Notes: generated from the letters alone by a model not told the origin. A DNA stretch of 64,000 bases from Mercenaria mercenaria (GCF_021730395.1 NC_069362.1:85638001-85702000); one strand, 5' to 3'; shown: positions 12,050-25,079, counted from the first letter of the stretch. A program made the numbers and translations.

Positions 12050-15000
12050 CTGATTTCTTTGAGACGTAAAGAACTGTCTTGACATACTGCTTTGTCATTT
12101 CTTGCGTCAGAGAGTGTGCTATTTTGAGTTATCGTAGCTGTGCAAAAATAAAACAAAATGTTTACATGTTCATTTCCATAGTTTGAATGGCATTATTATA
12201 TTCACTTTTAATATACGCGTAATATTAGTTTTGGTAAGAAATATAAAATCTGCCAAATAAGATCAATACAATTAAACAGAAATATATTTTAGTATCATTT
12301 TAAAGTAGTTGTTTGCCAATGTAAACCAGTAGGAAAATTGATGCATCAGCGGTCAGTTTTTCAAAATATTAAAAAGTATCATGGTTACTGTTACCTGTAC
12401 GGTTTCATTGTTTTCTTTGGATGTTTATATGTCATATGAAGGATGTAGTATACCTTGTCATTGAACCTACTCACATGTTTAGGCTCTAGAATATCTCCCA
12501 CCCCTGCCCACACCAATGCTCCCATCCCTCGCTTAAAATTCTCAGTTATACATGTTGTTTGAAAATATATTATACTGAAATGTTATATTATACAATAATT
12601 GTTTTCTATATGATAGAATGATAAGAATAATTAGTAATATTTCTGTTATATTACATTGCATGTGTTTACTTACATGCAGACAAAATGGTTAAAGAACGCT
12701 AATTGTTTTCCAATAGACTTCTTATAACATTCCTGCTTGCTCTAAATACTGGTTTCTAAATATAGTAGACGGGTCATTATGACTTTTAAATAAATGTTAT
12801 TAGAATTATGACAAAAATGTTACGAATTCACGTCTTCTAAAATGATTTCAAATATTTTCGGAAAGTTTTACTTTAAATTCATTAACAAGGCATTTTTAAA
12901 TATACACAAGTAAAGGTGTAATAAAAGGGAAAACCACACAGCACATTATGTAAATAAATATTACTGAACGTTTCAAGGTTCAGCTTACTTATTGTACGTA
13001 CTGTATAATATATTCAATATCTTATTTTTACTTTCTATTGAACAAATTATTGTTATTGACAACTCTGTGTCAAATTATATTAGCAGATAATTATTATATC
13101 TACTTGTACTGCCATCCTCGGTTTGGCAACTATCCGTATCATCCTCAAGAACACTGCCGACTTTCTGCGTTTCTTTCTTAGATGATGTCGTAGGAAGAGG
13201 CAAATCTGCAAACATAACTTATACATAATAGTATATATATATATACTGAACAGCAAAAGAACTATCCAGATGTATAATTGGTATATTTTGAAATAAAAAA
13301 AAATAATTTTTCAATTTTGAATTGTTTTTTTTATACTTAAAGATCTTCACGTGATAATTTTTTAAAAATCAATCAACCGTGAGGTCAGTAGTCCAACAAT
13401 AGCCGTTCGAAAGACTATATCCTCTGCGCGACAGTTGCCATTGTAACATCCCAATTGGGCGCTCGCGCTAAATTTGATTCAGTCGTACGCCGTAACCAAC
13501 AATATTTTCTAAACTTTATGCTGTTTTACGAGTAAGCCAATTATCAGTATTTCTAGTGACAATAAAATTTCACAAAGAAAAATGTTAAATACAGGCGCAC
13601 GTGAATTTCGTGCAAAACGACTATTGTGTGACTACTTTATGGTTGGTTGATTTTTTAAAAAAATTTACAGATGAAGTTCTCCAAGTGTACTGTGATACGA
13701 AAAACACAAGTTATTTATAAATTAAAGTTTTTAAATAAAAATACCGCAGTTATAAAACTGGATAGCTTCTTTTGCTGTTTAGTATAGTTAATTTACTGCA
13801 TAGTCTGAAGTAGAAAGTATCACTAACATTGGAAATTAAAAAGGAAGTGAAATTCCATAATAAAAACTTGTCAGACATATGCAAATGCTTATGTTAATCA
13901 TTCGATCAGACGTGTCATGTTTGAAGTATTCCCCTTGTGAAAAAATCTTATCAGGGTCAAATTGAAAAAGTTCATGTCGGAAAACCTTTCTCGCATGACA
14001 GTTTTAGAAATGCTATTTGAAAGAAATATGTCACATTATTTTAGTTTACCATAAAATTTGACCGAGTTATTTAATCATACGAAATTTATTTACTAACAAT
14101 ATGTTTGTCTAAACGTATGCTTAATTTAAAACACTTTGTTCCTCAGATAACTTAAAAAAACTTAGTGTTGCTTTAGAAGATTCGTTATGTTTCTAAAAAT
14201 AGATGAGGGTTAGTTAAACATACATTTTGTAATTTTTAAATATGTCAAATATTTACCTGGATGAATTTATATCTTGCAACAGTTATATAATTCGTTGAAC
14301 CATTCATATTTTATTACATAATATAAGAGACATTTTAGATTCTAAATAATATATAACAATACTCATAAATTATTTTGAGGAATATGTTACTTCTCGTAAT
14401 TTAACATCATTTAAACATGGTTACGCGTTGACGTCACGTCGTCCTACTATATTTGGCGCCATACATGACCCGTGAAGTAGTGTTTTCCTATTTCATCTAT
14501 TTGTTTAAGAAATAATATATCTGATTTAGTGATTTGTCGCTGAATAAATCATTGTTTGGAGTTCAGATGCGAAAAGGCTCAGCCCGCGTGATATAATAAT
14601 ACGCATCTGAACAACAAACAATAATTGTATTCAAGAAATAATCACTAAATGAGATATATTATTTCGAGTCTAACACGTTACCAAAGACTTTAAGGTACAT
14701 CCTGGATGGCATTCATTAAATATTAAACCTTTTTTAATCGGTTTCTTTTCGAGCGCGCCGCTATGCCGTTTGACGCTGTGACGTAATAATTGTGACGTCA
14801 GAACAGTGAATTGTTGTATAATAATTCACTAATTCACTATTTTCAGCCTTCTTTGTTTAACAGGAAAATGAATCGGATCGTGTAAGAATATAATATATAA
14901 CAGAGGCATGTTTAATACTCATCTGTTATATCGAGAGATTATTCCGCAGGCGTATAACCACTATATACGTATTGATTACATAGTTCTGTTATATATTTTC

Positions 15001-15450
15001 TCTCAATTTAGGCCTACGCGAATACAACCAAATTTTGAAATATTAAAATGAATTTAATACATTTAGAGATGTCTTGTTGGATCAAGAATTTGTAATATGA
15101 TACATATACAAATTGTCTACATCTTCCATATTAGGATGTACTCTCAATACTAATTTTCCATTTGTTGTAATGCAAGAAGAGCGCTATTGACGTATGATTG
15201 ACGTATAAACTATGAAAAATAGTCAGTATATTATGCTATAGAATACTAAACTGTACAATTAACAAAGAAGTGCGAAGTGTGAACTTGAATGTGTGAAATA
15301 TGAAGTGTGAACAGCGAGTTACCACTAGTCTTTCGTATATACCTTCAATGCAATTTTCATCAAAGTTGAATGAATCCTTATACACACATGTTTCCTTACA
15401 CTGCACAGTACTTTTAATCTTAGGGCACATGTATCGATCGTTAAGTGGAC
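12050..15450 (-). CDS. Unidentified gene, three internal exons (partial)
   Basis: Three minus-strand exons have AG acceptors, GT donors and matching phases: 15343-15450 (phase 1 to 1), 13104-13205 (1 to 1) and 12050-12137 (1 to 2). The first encodes a cysteine-bearing segment (MCPKIKSTVQCKETC, then a fourth cysteine in ENCIE). The second and third encode a polar Ser/Thr/Asp-rich stretch with PTTSSKKETQK and EDDTDSCQTEDG, which looks like a linker or stalk. Symmetrical phase-1 exons are typical of extracellular modular proteins, so a secreted or membrane protein is plausible; that is inference. No domain was recognised, and neither the start nor the end was found. The 5' part would lie beyond the satellite array starting at 16.26 kb. 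A mariner-like MITE sits 38 bp upstream of the middle exon, in its intron. Confidence 0.5.
13244..13785. mobile_element. Tc1/mariner-like MITE
   Basis: The left end reads TACTGAACAGCAAAAGAACT and the complement of the right end reads TACTAAACAGCAAAAGAAGC; both continue into CTATCCAG. The termini abut TA dinucleotides, as expected for the Tc1/mariner superfamily. The ~540-bp interior has no transposase frame, so it is a non-autonomous copy. It lies in an intron of the unidentified minus-strand gene. Confidence 0.8.
14400..14860. mobile_element. Foldback element with ~60-bp arms and TGACGTCA sites
   Basis: Arms at 14511-14571 and 14601-14663 are inverted copies. The tips near the loop read GTTCAGATGCG and CGCATCTGAAC, and the bases near AATAATATATCT pair with AGATATATTATT. 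Two perfect TGACGTCA octamers flank the hairpin at 14429-14436 and 14793-14800. The GTTCAGATGCG core is shared with the foldback at 59501-59625, so the two belong to one family. Outer limits are estimates. No coding capacity. Confidence 0.65.
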
Positions 15451-15459
15451 CTGAAATTA

Positions 15460-16030
15460 TAACAAGAGGGTCATGATGACACTAGATTACACACATGAGT
15501 TTAGCAGCTGTGATAGGTAAAAAGTTTGGTACAATGTCATCGAGAAAGCATATCTAACAAATAACTTTAAAAACTGGCCTGCATTTTAGAGACGATTTCT
15601 TAATCATTCCATATAAGGTAAACTACGAACAGCAAGCTAGAAACCACTTGTTTAGAAATTAGATAGGCTTAAATTATAATGGTAGAGGACATTTTGGTAT
15701 GTTAATGTTAATGTTAATCATTTTAATACTCCCTTTGTATAGGGGCATTCAATTAACATTTCTTTTAAATCATTTCAAAATCCGACCAGTGGATGGAAAG
15801 TTTTTTGAACATGTTTCTATTTCGGCTCTGCATTTTTGACTAACGATCTGTGATAATTTCAACAATCTTGGAATGGTAACTCGATAAACATTTGTTAAGA
15901 ATAGAATCAAAAATATCTGATATATTTTATTCACAAGTATGGACAAGTACTGGTATATCCTTAGAACGGCCAGCACATTTTTATACAAGAGATCATAGAG
16001 TGATCTTGGCGCCCACCATTGAGCCATTTT
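15460..16030. other. Repeat-rich spacer
   Basis: It contains 'aacaagagggtcatgatgacactagat' (15459 on), a phrase typical of dispersed bivalve repeats, and AT-rich sequence. Overlapping open frames on both strands near 15770-16120 look like repeat-derived noise. Confidence 0.45.
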
Positions 16031-16039
16031 CGAATGTTT

Positions 16040-16255
16040 CAAATTTCAAGACTAGCTCAAGGTCAAAATCAAGGTCAAAGTTCATTTCGGTACACAAAAC
16101 TGTGCATGTGGTCCAAATTTGAAAGCTGTAGCTTGATATAGTGAAAGTATGTCACTAGATCAATTTCAAGGTCAACGTCCTTTTCGGTACACAAAACTAT
16201 GCATGTACTTCAAACTTGAAGGCTGTACCTTGAGAAATGTTAAAGAAGGTCGCTA
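16040..16255 (+). repeat. Two-unit degenerate tandem repeat (~105-110 bp)
   Basis: 'ttcggtacacaaaact' occurs at about 16087 and 16183, each preceded by a 'caaggtcaa' phrase and followed by 'gcatgt...aaacttgaa(a/g)gctgtagcttga'-like sequence. It directly abuts the left edge of the satellite. Confidence 0.6.
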
Positions 16256-19200
16256 GATCATTGGGATGCTGTACTTTTTTTTTTTAAAAATTAAAAATTG
16301 TATGTTGAAAAGAAAATTGGTGAAAAATGAAACTTGTTTCTTTAATGGGCTTCTTAATTATAATGTTAAATTATGTTTTGTTTTTGAGTTAGTTTTTTAA
16401 AGGTTTGTGATCTTTGGCGATGCATGCTTTTTTTTGTTTATACTTAAACATTGTACTTTTTAAAAGAAAATTTGTAGTAAAACATTGTTTTTTTTATGGA
16501 ACTTCATAATTATAACTTTTAAATTTATGTTTGTTTTGTTGTAGTTACTTTTAGGGTATTAGGGTTTTTTTGCAAAATGCTGTCTTTTTTTTTTCAAAAA
16601 TTAAACTGTATGTTGAAAGTAATAGGGTAGAAAATGCCCACTTAGTTTATTTTAAAAGGGGACTTTTTTATATTGTTGTAGTTAGCTTTTTGGGTAAAGG
16701 ATTTTGGAAAATGCTGTCTTTTTTTTCATAATTTAAACATTTTATGTTGAAAAAAATTGGTAGTAATGCACTTGTTTTTTAAGGGATTCATTTTAAAAAT
16801 GTTAAATTTTATTGAAAATTGTTGTAGTTTTGCTTTTTGGGTATTTTGATCATTTGCAGAATGCATGTACTTTTTTTGTTTCTAACAAACTTGTCTGTTA
16901 AAAAGTCATGTAGTAAATGACACTTAGTTTATTTAAAATTGGATTATTAATTATAACTTTTTAAAACTTAGTTTGTGTATTTTGAGTTCTTTTTGGGTAT
17001 GTGATCTTTTGGAGTTTGATGCTTTTTTTTTTTTAAAAATTAAACTTGTACTGTTGAAAAGTAATGGTGTAAATGACATTTTTATATTAATGGATTTCAT
17101 TAATTAAATGTTAAACTTGTTTGTATATGTTGTAGCTTGTTTTAGGGTATTGGGGTTTTTTGCAAAATGTGCTTTTTTTTGTTTCTTTAACTTAAACATT
17201 GTATTTTGAAATGTAATTGGTAGTAAATGACACTTAGTTTTTTTTAAAAGGGGCTTCATTATTATAACTGTTAAACTTATGTATGTTATGTTGTGTTAGT
17301 TTTTTGGGGGTATTAGTGATCATTGCGAATGCGTATTTTTTTGTTTTCAAAATTTTTAAAACTTTGACTGTTAAAAATATATGTAGTAAATGACACTTGT
17401 TTAATTAATGGGCTTCATAATTATAATTTTTAAATTTATGTATTGTTTGTTTAGCAGTTTTTAGGGTTTGTGATTTTTTGGGCAGTGCATGCTGTTTTTT
17501 GTTTCATAACTTAAACATTTACTGTTAAAAAGTAATTGGTAGAAAGACATTTTTCTATTAATGGGACTTCTTAATTATAATGTTAAATTATGTATTGTAT
17601 AGTTGTACCCCTTTTTTTTTTGGGTTTAGTGATTTTGCAAATGCTGTCTTTTTTGTTTCATAACAAAAATGTATGTTGAAAAAGTACTTGGTAGTAAATA
17701 AATTTTTGTTTCTTTTAAATGGGACTTCATTAATTAAAAACTGTTAAATATGTATTGTTTTATGTTGTAGCTTATTTTTTTTGATTATTAGTGTTCATTT
17801 GGCGAAGTGTATTTTTTTTTTCAAAAAATTTAAACTTGTATTTTGAAAAGTTTTGGGTGTAAATGCACTTTTTTCTTTTAATGGGACTTCTTTATAAACT
17901 TTTAAATTTATGTATTGTATATGTTTTACCCCGCTTTTTGGGGTTTTGTGATCTTTTGGGAAAAAAATCATGTGCTTTTTTGTTTCATAATTTAAACATT
18001 GTATGTTGAAAAGTAATATGGGGTGTAAAGCAATTTTTTTTCATTTAATGGACTTTTTAAATTATAATGTTAACTTAGTTTTTTATGTTGTGCTTTCTTT
18101 TTGGGTATTAGTGTCTTTTGGGCAAATGATGTGCTTTTTTTTTTTAATTAAACTTTGTCTTTTGAAAGTTTTTGGGTAGAAAAAGAACTGTTTCATATTA
18201 AGGGACTTCTTTAATTTAACTGTTAAATATGTTTGTATTTTGAGTTAGCTTTTAGTTTTATGTCTTTGGCAGAATGATGTTTTTTTGTTTCATAACTTAA
18301 ACATTGTCGTTAAAAAAGTATATGGTAGAAATGCATTGTTTCATATTAATGGGACTTCTTAATTTTTAAAATGTTAAAATTTGATTGTATTGTTTAGCCT
18401 AGTTTTTTGGGTTAGTGTCTTTGGAAAATTGTCTTTTTGTTTTTTTAAAAAAAACATTGTATGTTGAAAGTAAATGGTAGAAAAGGGAATTAGTTTCTTT
18501 TAAAGGGGATTTCATTAATTATAACTTTTAAAACTTATGTATTGTTTGTTGTGCTTGTTTTTGGTATTAGTGATTTTTGGCAAATGCTGCTCTTTTTTTT
18601 TTATAACTTAAATGTACGTTGAAAAGAAATATGGTGTAAAAATGACATAGTTTCATTTTAAAGGGGACTTCTTTAATTTAATGTTAAACTTTGTTTTTGA
18701 TTTTTGAGCTTAGCTTTTTGGGTATAAGTGTTCATTTGGCAGAATGCTGTATTTTTGTTTAAAATTTAAAAACTTGTACTGTTAAAAAGTAATTGGTATA
18801 AAGACATTTAGTTTCTTATAATGGGATTCATTAATTATAATGTTAAATTTATGTATTGTATATGTTGTACCCCTTGTTTTTGGGGGTTTTTGTGTCATTT
18901 GGCGAAGATGCTCTTTTTTTTTTCAAAACAAAACTTTGTACTGTTGAAAAGTATAGGTAGTAATGCACTTGTTTCTTTTTATGGGCTTCTTTAAATTTTA
19001 AAAAATTTTTTTTTTCTTAGTATGTATATTTGTGCTTACTTTTTAGGGTTTTTATGTCTTTTGGGCAGAATGTGTTTTTTGTTTCTTAATTAAAACTTTG
19101 TATGTTGAAAGTAATATTGGGTAAATGCACTTAGTTTCTTTAAATGGGACTTCTTAAATTTAATGTTAAAATTTATGTATTGATTATTTTAGCTAGTTTT

Positions 19201-22200
19201 TGGGGTATTGTGATTTTTGGCAGAATGCATGCTTTTTTTTTTCATAATTAAAAATTGTACTGTTGAAAAAAATTTTGAGAAAATGAAAAGTTTCATATAA
19301 AGGGATTTCATTAATTTATTTTTAAAACTTTGTATTGTATATGTTTGTGCTTTTGTTATTGTGATATTTGGCAAATGCATGCTTTTTTTTGTTTCATAAC
19401 TTAAAATTGTACTGTTGAAAAGTATAGGGTTAGTGGGGAATTAGTTTATTAATGGGATTCATTAATTAAAAACTTTACTTAGATGTTTTATTTTTTAGCT
19501 CTTTTTAGGGTATTTTGTCATTTGGCGAAGATGGGTTTTTTGTTTTTAATTTAAAACATTGTACTGTTGAAATTGGTATAAAATGACTATTTTTATATTT
19601 AATGGGACTTCTTTAAATTTATACTGTTAAATTATGTATTGTATATTTTTACCCTTTTTTTTTTAGGTATTAGTGTCATTTGCAAAAGCATGCTTTTTTT
19701 GTTTATAATTAAAACATTTTTTGTTGAAAATAATATGGTTAAAGACAAGTTTCATATTAAGGGGGATTTCATTTTTTTAAAGTTAAAATTATGTATTGTT
19801 ATTTGTAGCTTAGTTTTTAGGGTATTATGTCATTTGGCGATGCATGCTTTTTTTGTTTCATAATTTAAACATTTATTTTGAAAATAATATGGGGGTAAAT
19901 GACAGTTTCATATTAATGGGCTTCTTTAATTAAAAAGTTAACTTAGTATTGTTTGTTTAGCTTAGCTTTTTAGGGTATAGTGATCTTTTGGCGAATGCAT
20001 GCTCTTTTTTGTTTTAATTTAAAAACATTGTATTTGAAATAAATGGTAGAAATGCCTTTAGTTTCTTTTTAAGGGGGTTCATTAATTAAAAACTTTTAAA
20101 AACTTTGTATTGTATAGGTTGTAGCTTACTTTTAAGGATAAGTGATCATTTGGCAAAAATATGCTCTTTTTTTTTTAACAAAACTTGTACTGTTAAAAAA
20201 ATTGTGAAAATGACCTTAGTTTCTATTAATGGAACTTCATAATTAAACTTTTAAAATTATGATTGATATGTTGTAGCTTTCTTTTAGGGTTTAGTGATAT
20301 TTGGCAGAATGCATGCTATTTTTTTTATAATTTAAAAACATTGTACTGTTGAAAAAAATTTTTGTTGCCTTAGTTTAATTTAAGGGGATTATAATTTAAA
20401 ACTGAAAACTTATGTTTTGTGTAGTTGTAGTTAGTTTTTAGGGATTAGTGATCATTGGCAGAAGCAGCTGCTTTTTTTTTTCATTTTAAAACATTGTACT
20501 TTTAAAAAAGAAAATATGGTAGAAAAGGGAATTATTTTTTCATTTAAGGGGGATTTCATTAATTTAAAACTGTTAAACTTATGATTGTTATTTTGTAGTT
20601 TTGCTTTTAGGGTATTGTGATATTTGGCAAAATGCATGACTTTTTTTTTTTAAAAATTTAAAACATTGTACTGTTAAAAAAGTAATATGGGTAAGTGAAC
20701 TTAGTTTCAATTAAGGGGGATTCTTAATTTATAATGTTAAATTAGTATTGATATTTTTGTAGCTTAGCTTTTTGGGTATTAGTGATCTTTTGGGCAAAAT
20801 GCATGACGTTTTTTTGTTTTAAAATTTAAAACTTTTTTTTTTGCAGTATTGGTAGAAAAATGACACTTTTTTACATTAATGGGACTTTTTAATTATAATG
20901 TTAAACTTATGATTGTGTAGGGTTGTAGTTGTTTTTTTGGGGGTTATTAGTGATCTTTTGGGCAAAATGCATGCTATTTTTGTTTCTAATTAAGATTGTA
21001 CTGTTAAAAAGTAATTGGTTTGTAAATGCCCTTAGTTTATATTTTTGGATTCTTTAAATTATAATGTTAAAGTTATGTATTGTGTATTTTGCGCTTAGCT
21101 TTTTAGGGTAAATGTATTTGCAGATGCATGTTTTTTTTGTTTCATAACTTAACATTGTATGGTTGAAAAGTAATTTGGTAAAAAATGACATTAGTTTATA
21201 TTAATGGGACTTCATTTAACATAGGCCCGCCCGCGCTCAGTAGGAAGAGCTTGGTTCGGATGGGGGGGGGGGTCACGAGTTCGTTCGCGCGGGGCGTTTG
21301 TTTCCTGACTATTTGATAAAGACTTGTGGTTAAAATTTTTTAATCCTCCCCCTTGATAATTTGTGGGGAAGTTGGCGTTACTTGCGGAGAACAGGTTTTG
21401 TCTGGTACGATCCAAAAAACACTGGTTAGTTTAAAAGGTATTGATTATCAAAAAAAAGCGTTCACTTATTTAATTTTTTGTTTTGTTATGTTGTAGCTTG
21501 CTTTTTTGGGTATTATGGTCATTTGGGGAATGCATGCTTTTTTTTTGTTTATACTTAAACATTGTACTGTTGAAAAAGTAATATGGGGTAAAGCACTTTG
21601 TTTATTTAATGGGACTTCATTAATTATAACTGTTAAACTATGTTTGATAGTTGTACCTAGTTTTAGGGGATTTTGGGTCATTTCGCAGAAGCATGCTTTT
21701 TTTTTTCTAACTTAAACATTGTACTTTTTAAAAATATGGTAGTAATGACCTTAGTTTTATATTAATGGGACTTCATTAAATTTTAAATGTTAATTATGTT
21801 TATTTTTTGTGTTAGTTTTTAGGGTATTAGTGATCATTTCCCAAATGCATGCTTCTTTTTTTTTTCTACTTAAACATTGTCTGTTGAAAGTAATATGGTA
21901 GTAAAAGACCTTAGTTTATATTAAAAGGGCTTCATTAATTTTTAAACTTTAAAATTAGTATTGTTTGTTTTAGTTTGCTTTTTGGGTTTTGTGATCATTT
22001 CAGAATGCATGTTTTTTTTGTTTATAACTTAACTTGTACTGTTGAAAAGTTTTATGGTGTAAAATGACACTTAGTTTTATATTAAGGGACTCATTAATTA
22101 TAAAATTTAAAATTATGTATTTTAAAAGTTGTGCTTTGTTTTTAGGGGTTTGTGATATTTGGGAGAATGCATGTTTTTTTGTTTCATAACGTAAAATTGT

Positions 22201-23620
22201 ACTGTTGAAAAATAAAGGTGTAAATGCACTTTGTTTTTATTAAGGACTTTATTAAAAATTTTTTGTTAAACTTATGTTTGTTATTTTGCCCTTTTGCTTT
22301 TTAAAGGGGGTTATTTGACATTTGGAGATGAGCTCTTTTTTTTTTCATAAAATTAAAATTGTATGTTGAAAAGTAATTGGAGTAAAAGACAATTGTTTCA
22401 TTTTAAAAGGGACTTTTAATTATAACTGTTAACTTTGATTGTATTGTTGTGCTTGCTTTTTAGGGTATTAGTGATCATTTGGCGAATGCATGTCTTTTTT
22501 GTTTCAAACTTTAAAATTGTACTGTTGAAAGTAATATGGTAGTAAAAGACACTTGTTTCATATTAATGGGACTTCTTAATTATAATTTTTATTTTAAAAG
22601 TTTTTTGTTCCCCGTTTTTAGGGTATTAGTGACATTTGGAAAAGGGGAGGGCTTTTTTGTTTAAAAATTAAATTTATGTTGAAAATAATTGGTTAAAAAT
22701 TAGTTTTAAATGGGGCTTAAAATTTTTTTTAACTGTTAAAATTTTGTATTTTTTTTTAGCCTAATTTTTTTCGGATAGTATATTTTGCAAATGCATGTGC
22801 TTTTTTTTCATAAAAATTTAAAATTTTTTTTTTTTTTTTTGGTAAAAAAGAATTGTTTTAAATGACAACTAGTTTTTTAAAGGGTATTAAATTTTAAATG
22901 TTAAATTATGTTTGTTTGTTGTGGTTAGCTTTTTGGGTATTTTGTCATTTCCAAAGCATGCTCTTTTTTGTTTCTAATTTTAAAAATTGTATGTTTAAAA
23001 AATAATATGGTAGTAAATGAACTTGTTTTATTAATGGGTTTATTAATTTTAATTTAATTTTGTATTTTATTTGTTGTAGCTAGCTTTTAAGGGGATTTGT
23101 GATCATTTGGCAGAAGCATGCTGTTTTTTTTTATAACTTAAAAAATTGTCTGTTGAAAAGTAATATGGTAGTAAATGACACTTAGTTTCATATTAATGGG
23201 ACTTCATTAATTATAACTGTTAAACTTATGTATTGTATATGTTGTAGCCTAGCTTTTTAGGGTATTAGTGATCATTTGGCAGAATGCATGCTACTTTTTT
23301 GTTTCATAACTTAAACATTGTACTGTTGAAAAGTAATATGGTAGTAAATGACACTTAGTTTCATATTAATGGGACTTCATTAATTATAACTGTTAAACTT
23401 ATGTATTGTATATGTTGTAGCCTAGCTTTTTAGGGTATTAGTGATCATTTGGCAGAATGCATGCTACTTTTTTGTTTCATAACTTAAACATTGTACTGTT
23501 GAAAAGTAATATGGTAGTAAATGACACTTAGTTTCATATTAATGGGACTTCATTAATTATAACTGTTAAACTTATGTATTGTATATATTGTAGCTTAGCT
23601 TTTTAGGGTATTAGTGAACA
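16256..23620 (+). repeat. 173-bp AT-rich satellite array, about 42 units
   Basis: The last units are exact 173-bp copies: 'tcatattaat' begins at 23188, 23361 and 23534. Each unit contains 'ggcagaatgcatgct', a T-run, 'cttaaacattgtactgttg' and 'agtaaatgacacttag'. From about 16256 to 23155 the same unit repeats but in heavily damaged form: lost bases, extended T, A and G runs, few C. The change from damaged to clean is abrupt near 23155. This points to an unpolished long-read patch rather than gradual divergence. Unit count in the damaged part is therefore approximate, and every open frame inside is meaningless. Confidence 0.93.
21222..21465 (+). mobile_element. tRNA-derived SINE inside the satellite, sequence-damaged
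   Basis: This block interrupts the satellite and aligns along its length with the intact SINE at 28174-28442: GCCCGCCC head, GCTCAGTAGG box A, 'gtcacgagttcg' in the box B region, 'tgactatttgat', 'ggagaacaggtt' and a GCGTT tail. It carries the same base losses and swollen homopolymers (a run of ten G where others have GCGGGG) as the surrounding units, which supports a sequencing cause. Confidence 0.8.
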
Positions 23621-23629
23621 TTTGATAAA

Positions 23630-23775
23630 TAGACGACTTGCTTTAGTCCTGACACAAAATATGACGTCAGAAATAATGTATTATCTCGCCTCCTACAAGA
23701 TTCTTGCATTTCTATTGGTCAACAGACGTCACGTGGAGACAGGATATATTCCATATCCTGCTAGTACATTACAGA
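23630..23775. repeat. Short element with TGACGTCA and a small palindrome
   Basis: A perfect TGACGTCA lies at 23662-23669, a related AGACGTCACGTG near 23725, and an inverted pair CAGGATATA/ATATCCTG near 23740-23761. The words GACAGGATA link it to the long palindrome at 24436. Probably part of one foldback family; limits are uncertain. Confidence 0.45.
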
Positions 23776-24435
23776 TATGAATTTTGATTAAAAACAAAAT
23801 GGCTGCCGCATCGCTAGGGTAATTAAAACAAGTCAGATTATAAGCCCAAGCTATAGATATCATTTCCGAGATAAAAAAAAATAGTGTTTTCTTGTCGCTC
23901 TTATTTTTCCTATCTAATTTAGGTTGGTGAAGTGAGTGCAAATTATATAGAAGAACAGTAACTCTGTATGGCACGGCCACGATTGACATTGACCGTTGAC
24001 AGGTTGAAATGTTGTTTTAGTAAAATCATCGAAAAGTAAAGGAATTAACACATTTGTAAGACAGAAGTTTGTTGTAGGATCATTTAATCTACCTGCAAGA
24101 TAAAACAATTAACAGGAAACGGGACTAAAGCGGAAGTTTTGACATTTCTGACATCGTCTAATCATCGTCTAATCTGATGATTTTTCGAAAGGATGGAACG
24201 TAAAAGTTTTTCAAAACCAGTTCATAACCTGTATAAATGAGCTTCTGTGTTTTGTGATTCTGACAAAATACAGTTCATTTTTCATTTTATGGCTGGTGTT
24301 AATAAAATATAATCAAAGCCTGAAAACCAGGGAAGATTTCAGGATTCCAGTCTGCATTGTAAGTAGCTTTATTAATATAAAGATTGTGTCAATCAGTAAA
24401 GCGAGGATGTAAAAGGTAGTCGGCAAGATAAAATC

Positions 24436-24545
24436 GTTACACTGCTTGTTGGTGACAGGATACGGGATATACGCTGTCTCGAAAATCCATATGGATTTCC
24501 TCGACAGCGTATATCCCGTATCCTGTCACCAACAAACAGTGTAAC
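24436..24545. repeat. Near-perfect 110-bp palindrome
   Basis: The left arm from 24436 (GTTACACTGCTTGTTGGTGA...) and the right arm ending at 24545 are inverted copies about 55 bp long with very few mismatches, meeting at the self-complementary CCATATGG. With almost no loop it would form a cruciform or a very stable RNA hairpin. It is probably a foldback MITE; no target duplication is evident. Confidence 0.9.
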
Positions 24546-24559
24546 TAATAATATTATCT

Positions 24560-25070
24560 CGACGTTTCAAACGTGTGTTTAACATTATAGTAAAATATGG
24601 CTAAGCAGATTAGCAGAGGTACATGAAAGACAGGTTATTAAAACAGTCCCTTAATCTACAATCATGCATTCGGCCCTCGTAGGTTTTGCCAGGCACTGAT
24701 CACACGAGGCGCTTGCCCGAACCGTACGAAACACTAACAGAATTACTATGTTATTAGGTCATGTGGTACAAGAAGCGACTTCAAAATTTGACGGGAAAAT
24801 AGTTACAGAATGTGTATTATCGCTTCTATACAAACAAAATCTTATTTGATCCTGAACATTCATAATGGCATATTCAAGGAGGCTCTTGTACTCCACAACC
24901 GGAACATAAAACCCAAGCACGTGATTTTAACTGGACCAGTTTGAAATGTTACGTAGAAGATCAGTTATGTTCACAAAATTGCTAAATATTTCTCTGGATG
25001 CATTTAAGCAAGTTTAAACAGAAAATCAAGGATAAATCGTATAACTTTGCACAATTTAAGTTATAACAAA
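24560..25070. other. Spacer, nothing identified
   Basis: The first exon (signal peptide) of the microseminoprotein-like copy ending at 27563 should lie upstream of 25939, but I found no convincing ATG-hydrophobic-donor segment here. Confidence 0.4.
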
Positions 25071-25079
25071 GGCGTCTTT

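Noticed and set aside
16256-23155. Many short open frames and apparent subfamilies of the satellite unit
   Set aside because: The differences are dominated by homopolymer-length changes and lost bases, typical of raw long-read error; no biological meaning is assigned.
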